Below, one piece after another: positions 1 to 5,059 of a stretch of DNA of 5,059 bases (positions within the stretch are counted from its first letter, which is position 1; each line of letters starts with the position of its first letter). The position numbers and the translations under genes are program-made. Source of the stretch: an uncultured Bacteroidales bacterium. Its GTDB lineage: Bacteria > Bacteroidota > Bacteroidia > Bacteroidales > Paludibacteraceae. The stretch covers positions 1-5,059 of the forward strand of contig CAMFEN010000107.1 in NCBI GenBank assembly GCA_945949375.1, given 5' to 3'. The notes below the pieces were generated by a model. The model worked only from the letters and a program-made list of their open reading frames with translations, had not been told where the DNA came from and did no database searches.

Positions 1-49
1 GCGACCACCGAGATCTACACTCTTTCCCTACACGACGCTCTTCCGATCT
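1..49 (+). other. Illumina P5/TruSeq adapter contamination
   Basis: Bases 1-49 match the Illumina TruSeq universal (P5) adapter from its tenth base to its end: the stretch opens GCGACCACCGAGATCTACAC and closes ACGCTCTTCCGATCT. The match ends at base 49 and genuine dnaA coding sequence follows. On the minus strand this is the sequence expected when a read 2 runs through a short insert into the adapter, so an untrimmed read probably built this contig end. It is an artefact and should be masked. The recognition is from memory of the adapter and the match is over the full 49 bases. Confidence 0.99.
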
Positions 50-50
50 C

Positions 51-500
51 GAAGAGGTGATTGATTTCATTGCCAACAACGTGCGCGAATCGGTGCGCGA
101 CTTGGAGGGTATACTCGCCAGTCTGCTGGCGCATGCTACGCTCACCGACCGCGAGATAGACCTCGCGCTGGCAGAGCAAGTGGTCTCCCGCATTGTGGAG
201 ATTCAAGAAAAATCCATCGACTTGCCCGACATCCTCGGTGCTGTCTCCGAGCATTGCAACATCCCCGAGAAGTCCATTCTCTCTGCTAATCGCGGCAAGG
301 AGATTATGATGGCACGCCATATTGCCATCTATTTAAGCAAGGAGTTGACCGACCATTCGCTCAACGAAATCGGTGCCTACATGGGCAAACGTACGCACGC
401 TACGGTGCTCCACTCGGTGAACACTATGCGCGACCAACTCTCCTACGACCCCGTGCTTCGGCAGACGGTCATGCAGATACAATCCGCTTTGCAACGATAA
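51..500 (+). CDS. dnaA: Chromosomal replication initiator DnaA, C-terminal part (5' truncated by contig end)
   Basis: DnaA binds DnaA boxes at oriC and, in its ATP form, opens the origin. The frame is open from the adapter junction and encodes 149 residues, beginning EEVIDFIANNV. A GTG at base 57 is an internal valine codon, not the start. Fragment residues 1-45 are the end of AAA+ domain III, with the VRDLEG segment that carries the sensor-2 arginine. A linker helix follows, then domain IV, the helix-turn-helix DNA-binding domain (bases about 225-500), with SILSANRGKE, MARHIAIYLSKELTDHSLNEIG and the signature GKRTHATVLH (384-413). The usual family length is about 440-470 residues, so domains I, II and most of III, including Walker A and B, are missing. 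This loss is due to the assembly edge, since adapter sequence abuts the gene; there is no sign of pseudogenisation. The signature differs from the E. coli GGRDHTTVLH. The identification is very secure. Confidence 0.96.
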   Translation, partial: EEVIDFIANNVRESVRDLEGILASLLAHATLTDREIDLALAEQVVSRIVEIQEKSIDLPDILGAVSEHCNIPEKSILSANRGKEIMMARHIAIYLSKELTDHSLNEIGAYMGKRTHATVLHSVNTMRDQLSYDPVLRQTVMQIQSALQR

Positions 501-515
501 ATACCTAATATACAT

Positions 516-538
516 GCATCTAAGAAGAGATGTTTTTT
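516..538 (+). terminator. Possible weak terminator hairpin just after dnaA
   Basis: CATCT (517-521) pairs with AGATG (528-532) around a six-base loop, with a further G-U pair at 516/533, and six Ts follow (533-538). The stem is short and AT-rich, so on its own it would terminate poorly. It lies 16 bases after the dnaA stop codon and could act in tandem with the stronger terminator downstream. It may equally be chance. Confidence 0.3.
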
Positions 539-554
539 GTTTCATAACGAAATT

Positions 555-614
555 TGTTTTGGAGAATTGGAGGAGTCGGGAGACTGTTCCAATTTTTTTT
601 TAGTCTCCAAAACA
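555..614. repeat. 11-bp perfect inverted repeat surrounding the dnaA terminator
   Basis: TGTTTTGGAGA (555-565) is the exact reverse complement of TCTCCAAAACA (604-614), with 38 bases between the arms. The right arm also complements a second site: AGTCTCC (602-608) pairs exactly with GGAGACT (579-585), which would disrupt the inner terminator stem. The right arm ends 10 bases before the -33 element of the dnaX promoter. It could be an extension of the terminator structure, a competing RNA fold, or a protein-binding site; the sequence alone does not decide. Confidence 0.5.
563..601 (+). terminator. Intrinsic (Rho-independent) terminator of dnaA
   Basis: AGAATTGGAG (563-572) pairs with TTCCAATTTT (587-596), including two or three G-U pairs. 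After a single G-G mismatch (573/586) the stem continues as AGTC (574-577) with GACT (582-585), capped by the loop GGGA, a GNRA-type tetraloop. A run of nine Ts (593-601) follows at once and shares its first bases with the stem. A long interrupted stem, a stable tetraloop and a U-tract make a typical intrinsic terminator. It lies about 60 bases after the dnaA stop and upstream of the dnaX promoter, so it should separate the two transcription units. The fold was worked out by hand, without an energy calculation. Confidence 0.7.
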
Positions 615-623
615 GCCTTGCTC

Positions 624-654
624 TTGCATATCTCAAAAAAAAGTCGTAACTTTG
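624..654 (+). promoter_or_regulatory. Bacteroidota-type sigma-ABfr promoter of dnaX
   Basis: TAACTTTG (647-654) matches the Bacteroidota -7 consensus TAnnTTTG exactly. TTG (624-626), 20 bases upstream, fits the -33 TTTG element in three of four positions, and the spacer is in the usual range of about 19-21. An A-run (635-642) lies in the spacer. Transcription would start a few bases after 654, giving a leader of only about 10-16 bases before the ATG at 674. No Shine-Dalgarno sequence is present, as is common in this phylum; the leader is AT-rich (AAATTGTTTTATTT). The start site is inferred, not observed. Confidence 0.75.
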
Positions 655-673
655 CCGCCAAATTGTTTTATTT

Positions 674-2413
674 ATGGAAAACTATATTGTCTCTGCACGC
701 AAATATCGTCCGCTCAATTTTGAGAGCGTGGTTGGGCAGAAAGCACTCACGCAGACTTTGCAGAATGCTATCCGTCAGAACCACCTGGCGCATGCTTATC
801 TCTTCTGCGGACCGCGCGGCGTTGGTAAGACTACCTGCGCACGCATCTTTGCCAAGACCATCAACTGTCTAAACCCCTCTTCGGGGCACGATGCCTGCAA
901 CGAGTGTGAGTCCTGTCGTGCGTTCAATGAAGGACGGTCATTCAATATCCATGAGTTAGATGCCGCTTCCAACAACTCAGTAGAGGACATCCGCTCGCTG
1001 ATTGACCAAGTGCGCATCCCGCCGCAGATAGGCAAGTATTCCGTTTATATCATCGACGAGGTGCACATGCTCTCCACGGGCGCGTTCAACGCCCTCTTGA
1101 AGACCTTGGAGGAGCCCCCCTCGTATGCTATTTTTATCTTGGCTACCACCGAGAAGCACAAAGTCCTGCCCACTATTCTCAGCCGTTGCCAAGTGTATGA
1201 TTTCGCACGTATCACCATCGCCGACACCATTGCCCACTTGCAGCATGTGGCGCAGCAGGAGGGGGTGAATGCTTCGGAAGAAGCACTCAATGTGGTCGCG
1301 CAGAAAGCCGATGGGGGTATGCGCGATGCACTCAGTATCTTCGACCAACTCGTCTCTTTCTGCGGTAATACCATCACTTACGAGCGTACCATCGAGGTGC
1401 TGAATGTGCTTGATTCTGACTACTATTTCCGCATGGTGGATTTTGCCCTTGCGCACGATGTTACGGGAGCAATGCTTTTGCTCAACGAGGTCTTGCAGAA
1501 AGGCTTCGATGCCGGCAATTTCACTACCGGTCTGGCGCAGCACCTCCGCGATGTGCTCGTTGCCAAAGACCCGCAGACCATTACCTTGCTCGAGACGGCA
1601 GATACCATTCGCCGGCACTATGCCGCACAGGCGCAGCATTGCTCGCCACAGTGGCTCTTTGCGGCGTTGGATATCCTGAATACCTGCGACATCAACTACC
1701 GCACGGCGAAAAATAAACGCCTTACGGTGGAGTTAGCGCTAATTCGTATGACGCAACTGGGTGTGCAAGCTGCCGCCCCGACAACAGCGGCTCCTATTCA
1801 GAATACTCAGAATACTCAGAAAACTCAGAATACTCATAATACTCCGAATACTCCGAATATTCAGAGTGCACAGAGTGCTCCGAATCCTCCGAGTGTCCCG
1901 AAGATGCCGACTACGCCTCCGCTACCCAAAGCCCCCTCGCTCTCTGCTATTCCCAAGATTCCAAATCTTAATGGGGTAGGGACTTCCCCTGTTGCAGCAC
2001 CTGCGGTACCCACTCCGCAACCCACGGCACCTGCCGCTGCTCCTCAAAACAACCCTTTTACGATCGACCGGTTCAATGACGCGTGGGCCGGTCTTAAAAC
2101 CTACTTCGGCAAAGAAGATTCGCGTCTCCGGAACGTGGTATCGTTTTACCAGCCGGTGCTCCATAATCAGCAGTCTGCTACCCTTGAGTTGCCCAACCAA
2201 TGGGAACTGGAAGAGGTAAAGAAAGCCCTCCCGCGTATCCATGCGTACCTGCATCAGCAACTAAAAAATGACCAACTGACGCTCACGCTCAAAGTGGCGC
2301 AGTACACCCACGAGCAGAAAGCCTTCACCGCGGAGGAACGATACAAGGTGATGCTCGAAGAGAATGCTACTCTCAATACGCTCAAAGAGCAATTCGCACT
2401 ACAAATAGACTAA
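674..2413 (+). CDS. dnaX: DNA polymerase III subunit gamma/tau (clamp loader ATPase)
   Basis: DnaX is the ATPase of the clamp loader, which loads the beta sliding clamp onto primed DNA; the tau form also links the loader to the polymerase core and the DnaB helicase. The 579-residue protein starts MENYIVSARKYRP at an ATG just after a good promoter. Domain I-II (about 1-230) has Walker A GPRGVGKT (46-53), a zinc module C65-X9-C75-X2-C78-X2-C81, Walker B IIDEVH (126-131), sensor 1 LATTE (156-160), the SRC motif with its arginine finger (170-172), and sensor 2 GGMRDAL (214-220, R217). Domain III, for oligomerisation, follows to about 365. Residues about 367-460 form a low-complexity Pro/Thr/Asn/Gln/Ala linker with a three-residue tandem repeat, and residues about 460-579 form a folded C-terminal tau-like region beginning NPFTIDRFNDAW. 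All ATPase residues are intact, so it should be active. I see no E. coli-type A-AAA-AAG frameshift site, so a separate gamma form is not supported. The gene is probably cotranscribed with ygiQ, 24 bases downstream. Confidence 0.97.
   Translation: MENYIVSARKYRPLNFESVVGQKALTQTLQNAIRQNHLAHAYLFCGPRGVGKTTCARIFAKTINCLNPSSGHDACNECESCRAFNEGRSFNIHELDAASNNSVEDIRSLIDQVRIPPQIGKYSVYIIDEVHMLSTGAFNALLKTLEEPPSYAIFILATTEKHKVLPTILSRCQVYDFARITIADTIAHLQHVAQQEGVNASEEALNVVAQKADGGMRDALSIFDQLVSFCGNTITYERTIEVLNVLDSDYYFRMVDFALAHDVTGAMLLLNEVLQKGFDAGNFTTGLAQHLRDVLVAKDPQTITLLETADTIRRHYAAQAQHCSPQWLFAALDILNTCDINYRTAKNKRLTVELALIRMTQLGVQAAAPTTAAPIQNTQNTQKTQNTHNTPNTPNIQSAQSAPNPPSVPKMPTTPPLPKAPSLSAIPKIPNLNGVGTSPVAAPAVPTPQPTAPAAAPQNNPFTIDRFNDAWAGLKTYFGKEDSRLRNVVSFYQPVLHNQQSATLELPNQWELEEVKKALPRIHAYLHQQLKNDQLTLTLKVAQYTHEQKAFTAEERYKVMLEENATLNTLKEQFALQID
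1799..1915 (+). repeat. Decaying 9-bp tandem repeat inside the dnaX linker
   Basis: About 13 consecutive 9-base units occur in frame with dnaX. The first two are identical (CAGAATACT), and the fourth is the same; others differ by one to several bases (CAGAAAACT, CATAATACT, CCGAATACT, CCGAATATT, CAGAGTGCA, CAGAGTGCT, CCGAATCCT) and the array decays towards its 3' end. Each unit encodes three residues, so the protein reads QNT, QNT, QKT, QNT, HNT, PNT, PNI, QSA, QSA, PNP, PSV, PKM, PTT (residues 376-414). Gain or loss of units keeps the frame and would change only the linker length. The gradient of similarity suggests expansion by slippage, most recent at the 5' end. Confidence 0.9.
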
Positions 2414-2437
2414 TTCTTCTTATAATTCATAATTGCC

Positions 2438-4135
2438 TTGCCCGACCTGAAAGCATATCTACCCACTACTCGCAAAGAGTTAGACATCCGCGGATGGGAC
2501 GAAGTGGATATCGTCCTCTTCTCCGGTGATGCGTATGTAGACCACCCGCAGTTTGGTGCGGCGGTCATTGGGCGTGTGCTGGAGCATGCAGGCTATCGGG
2601 TGGCGCTCGTGCCGCAACCCGACTGGCGCGGAGATCATCGCGACTTCACCAAGTTGGGCAAGCCTCGCCTCTTCTTCGGCGTAACGGCAGGTGCGATGGA
2701 CTCCATGGTGAACCACTACACGGCAGCCAAGCGCAAACGCTCGGACGATGCCTATACGCCCGATGGCAAAGCAGGTATGCGTCCCGATTACTGCACCGTT
2801 ACCTATTGCCAAATCCTCAAACAGCATTTCCCCGACACTCCTATTGTGATTGGCGGTATAGAGGCGTCTATGCGTCGTCTCACGCATTACGACTATTGGT
2901 CAGACACACTCAAACCCTCTATCTTGGTGGATTCCAAAGCCGACCTGCTCATATATGGTATGGGTGAGCAAGCCATCGTGGAGATAGCCGCGCATATCGC
3001 CGCCTGCCGTCCGTTGACCGATATTCCGCAGACTGCATACCTTAGTACCGACATTCGACCCACGGAAGATGATATCCTCCTCCATTCACACGAAGCTGCA
3101 TGCCAAGACAAACGCAAGCATGCGGAGAACTTCCGCCATATCGAAACGGAGAGCAACAAGATACAAGCCCGCCGCCTCATCCAACCCGTCGGGAAACAAC
3201 AAGTAGTGGTTAATCCTCCTTACCCGCCCATCTCGCAGGAGGAGTTAGATGCCATCTACGACCTGCCTTTCCAATACTTGCCGCACCCCAAATATAAAGA
3301 CAAGCGTATTCCCGCCTACGAGATGATTCGTTTCTCGGTCTGTATGCACCGTGGTTGCTTCGGAGGTTGCTCGTTTTGCACCATCTCCGCGCACCAAGGC
3401 AAGCAAATCGTCTCTCGCTCCAAAGCGTCCATCTTGCGCCAAATCAAACAGTTGCAGACGCTCCCCGAGTGGCGCGGCGTCATCTCCGACTTGGGAGGAC
3501 CGTCGGCGAATATGTACGGTATGCACGGTAAAGACCCCTCCCTCTGCCAACAGTGCGCTCGCCCCTCCTGCCTCACGCCTTCTATCTGCAAGAACCTTAA
3601 TCAGGATTTCCGTCCCCTATTGGATATATACCGAACGGTGGATAATATGTCCGAGGTGAAGCATGCGTTTGTCGGCTCGGGTATTCGCTACGATTTAATG
3701 GACGAAGAATATGGTAAACAACTCATTACGCGACATGTGAGCGGGCGGCTCAAAGTGGCACCCGAGCACACCTCGCCCGAAGTGCTGAAACTCATGCGCA
3801 AGCCTTCGTGGGAGCATTTCTTACAGTTTCGAGACTTCTTCCTCCGTATCAACGAGCAGGCGAATATGCATCAGCAACTCATCCCATACTTCATCTCCTC
3901 CCATCCGGGTTGCACTAATCGCGACATGGCACACCTCGCTGAGTGGACAAAGAAGATGCACTACCGCCCCGAGCAGGTGCAGGATTTCACGCCCACGCCC
4001 ATGACCCTCTCCACCACCATGTTCTACACCGGTCTCAATCCATACACCATGCAACCTGTATATGTCGCCCGCACACCCAAAGAGAAGAAACAACAAAACC
4101 AATACTTCTTCTGGTGGAAAAAGAATGGAAATTAA
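2438..4135 (+). CDS. ygiQ: YgiQ family radical SAM protein (UPF0313)
   Basis: This is a complete 565-residue member of the YgiQ family, cytosolic radical S-adenosylmethionine enzymes whose substrate I do not know to be established. The N-terminal family domain shows GDAYVDHP (30-37), QPDW (60-63), FFGVTAGAMDSM (79-90) and GGIEASMRR (139-147). The radical SAM core carries the [4Fe-4S] motif CX3CX2C at C307, C311 and C314. A second cysteine group follows at C370, C373, C378 and C384; E. coli YgiQ, as I recall it, shares the last three. Later motifs include APEHT, YFISSHPGC and TPTPMTLSTTMFYTG. The start is TTG (2438): it lies in a frame with a stop at 2423-2425 and there is no ATG before residue 87, which would delete conserved motifs. 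No Shine-Dalgarno sequence is visible. The protein ends at FFWWKKNGN, shorter than E. coli YgiQ (about 739 residues), lacking its tail. The 24-base gap after dnaX, without a terminator or promoter, suggests cotranscription. Confidence 0.95.
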   Translation: MPDLKAYLPTTRKELDIRGWDEVDIVLFSGDAYVDHPQFGAAVIGRVLEHAGYRVALVPQPDWRGDHRDFTKLGKPRLFFGVTAGAMDSMVNHYTAAKRKRSDDAYTPDGKAGMRPDYCTVTYCQILKQHFPDTPIVIGGIEASMRRLTHYDYWSDTLKPSILVDSKADLLIYGMGEQAIVEIAAHIAACRPLTDIPQTAYLSTDIRPTEDDILLHSHEAACQDKRKHAENFRHIETESNKIQARRLIQPVGKQQVVVNPPYPPISQEELDAIYDLPFQYLPHPKYKDKRIPAYEMIRFSVCMHRGCFGGCSFCTISAHQGKQIVSRSKASILRQIKQLQTLPEWRGVISDLGGPSANMYGMHGKDPSLCQQCARPSCLTPSICKNLNQDFRPLLDIYRTVDNMSEVKHAFVGSGIRYDLMDEEYGKQLITRHVSGRLKVAPEHTSPEVLKLMRKPSWEHFLQFRDFFLRINEQANMHQQLIPYFISSHPGCTNRDMAHLAEWTKKMHYRPEQVQDFTPTPMTLSTTMFYTGLNPYTMQPVYVARTPKEKKQQNQYFFWWKKNGN

Positions 4136-4205
4136 GAAACATGAGCCCCGTTGCTCTGTTCGTTTAGAAAACTCCGAATACTATCAATAGACAATAGAAA
4201 ACAAT

Positions 4206-5059
4206 ATGCAACTCCGTAAAACACGATATCAGATTAACCCCAAGACGCTTGCCATGGAGCGTGTGGAGATGGGATTTAAGTATTGGCTGCGTCGTTCCGG
4301 TTGGTACCTAATAGGAGGTTTCTGCATAGGAATCGTGTTCTTCTTGGTCTTCTTCTATTTCTTCCCGTCGCCGCGTGAATCGCAACTGCAGCAGCAGAAC
4401 CGCAACTTAGAAGCACAGTTGCAGGTGCTCAATAGTCAGGTGGACCAGATGCAGATTGTGATGAAGGATTTTGAACAGCGCGATGAGAACTTGTACCGTG
4501 TTTTGTTCGGCGCGGAGCCTATTCCGCTCTCGGTGCGCACGGGGGCAAACAGGCGTATTGCATACTATGACTCCATCGCTCGCATGACCAACTCGCAGTT
4601 GGTATCCGACCTCACGATGAAAATCGATCTCCTCGCCAAAGAGACCTATATCCAAGCGAAGTCCTACGATGAGCTGCTGGAACTCGCCAAGACGCAGGAG
4701 GTGCGTATGGAAAACCTGCCTGCCATCCAGCCTGTGCTCAACAAAGACCTCAAGCGTACCGCTTCGGGCTACGGCATGCGTATCGACCCCGTCTATCACG
4801 TCCGCCGTTTCCATGCCGGAATGGACTTCTCTGCGCCGGTGGGCACCGATGTCTTTGCTACCGGTAATGCAAAAGTGGTCTTCACCGGCTGGAAGCAAGG
4901 TTATGGAAACACCGTGGAACTTGACCATGGCTTTGGTTACACCACGCTATATGCCCATCTGTATAAAGTGTTAGTACATAATGGGCAGAATGTCAAGCGA
5001 GGAGATGTGATTGCGTTGGTGGGCAACACGGGCAAGTCCACCGGTCCGCATCTGCACTA
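4206..5059 (+). CDS. Membrane-anchored M23 (LytM-type) peptidase, 3' end cut off by the contig edge
   Basis: M23 peptidases are zinc metallopeptidases that cut peptide cross-links in peptidoglycan; degenerate members activate amidases instead. The frame is open from ATG 4206 to the window end (284 complete codons); an in-frame stop at 4188-4190 makes this the first possible ATG. Residues 1-33 are basic (MQLRKTRYQINPKT...) and probably cytosolic. Residues 34-53 (YLIGGFCIGIVFFLVFFYFF) form one transmembrane segment, so the rest should lie in the periplasm. Residues about 58-95 are Gln/Leu-rich and predicted coiled coil, followed by a helical region and then the M23 domain from about 185. The zinc ligands H203 and D207 (HAGMD), catalytic-site H251 (YAHL) and the HxH pair H282/H284 (GPHLH) are all present, so it should be an active enzyme. 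The family usually continues with a Y and about 30-40 more residues, missing here. The gene lies 70 bases after ygiQ with no clear promoter of its own. Confidence 0.93.
   Translation, partial: MQLRKTRYQINPKTLAMERVEMGFKYWLRRSGWYLIGGFCIGIVFFLVFFYFFPSPRESQLQQQNRNLEAQLQVLNSQVDQMQIVMKDFEQRDENLYRVLFGAEPIPLSVRTGANRRIAYYDSIARMTNSQLVSDLTMKIDLLAKETYIQAKSYDELLELAKTQEVRMENLPAIQPVLNKDLKRTASGYGMRIDPVYHVRRFHAGMDFSAPVGTDVFATGNAKVVFTGWKQGYGNTVELDHGFGYTTLYAHLYKVLVHNGQNVKRGDVIALVGNTGKSTGPHLH

Noticed and set aside
15..320. Minus-strand open frame of 101 codons running into the adapter
   Set aside because: It is antisense to dnaA and its C-terminal residues are translated adapter (GRASCRERV); it is an artefact.
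537..872. Plus-strand open frame beginning in the dnaA-dnaX gap
   Set aside because: It runs through the terminator and promoter and then overlaps dnaX in another frame, with no recognisable protein features.
977..1639. Minus-strand open frame of 220 codons within dnaX
   Set aside because: It lies wholly antisense to strongly conserved dnaX sequence and resembles no family I know; it is a shadow of the GC-rich codon pattern. The same holds for the minus-strand frames at 2480-2887, 3245-3550 and 4407-4928.
1761..1979. Alternate-frame ORF with an LRIL-type repeat
   Set aside because: The leucine/arginine/isoleucine repeat is just the dnaX 9-bp tandem repeat read in another frame.
4143..4156. 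Possible terminator between ygiQ and the M23 gene (GAGC/GCTC)
   Set aside because: The stem is only four base pairs and is not followed by a proper T-run.
4171..4182. 12-base sequence ACTCCGAATACT shared with the dnaX repeat (1841-1852)
   Set aside because: A 12-base match between two places in a 5-kb window is about what chance allows, and nothing else around the two sites is alike.
1..5059. Undescribed multi-gene system, mobile element, CRISPR or RNA gene
   Set aside because: All long coding frames belong to known housekeeping families, and I see no transposase, terminal inverted repeats, spaced direct repeats of CRISPR type, or tRNA/rRNA sequence.

Overview
This 5,059-base window looks like a whole small assembly contig, or the end of one, from a member of the Bacteroidota, most likely the order Bacteroidales. 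Three observations support this: a promoter of the Bacteroidota housekeeping type (TAACTTTG preceded by TTG 20 bases upstream) in front of dnaX, no Shine-Dalgarno sequence before any gene start, and protein sequences that read like Bacteroidales versions of their families. I cannot name a genus. Bases 1-49 are not genomic: they match the Illumina TruSeq/P5 adapter.

All recognisable genes lie on the + strand. After the adapter comes the 3' third of dnaA (51-500: end of the AAA+ domain plus the DNA-binding domain IV), truncated by the contig edge. The 173-base gap that follows holds a convincing intrinsic terminator (563-601), a weaker hairpin with a T-tract just after the dnaA stop, and a Bacteroidota-type promoter (624-654). 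dnaX (674-2413), for the clamp-loader gamma/tau subunit, is complete, with all ATPase and zinc-binding motifs and an in-frame 9-bp tandem repeat in its linker. After only 24 bases comes a complete ygiQ-type radical SAM gene (2438-4135, TTG start), probably cotranscribed with dnaX. A 70-base gap leads to a membrane-anchored M23 (LytM) peptidase gene (4206 to the end), which runs off the contig at its last metal-binding motif.

Functionally this is a core chromosomal region: replication initiation (DnaA), replisome clamp loading (DnaX), a conserved radical SAM enzyme of uncertain substrate, and a cell-wall hydrolase. Terminator plus promoter suggest that dnaA and dnaX are separate transcription units, whereas dnaX-ygiQ, and possibly the M23 gene, may form one.

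I found no mobile element, CRISPR array, tRNA or rRNA gene, and no sign of an undescribed multi-gene system. The points most worth a second look are the adapter contamination, the dnaX linker repeat, nested inverted repeats between dnaA and dnaX, a departure from the canonical DnaA DNA-contact motif, and the short C-terminus of the YgiQ protein.
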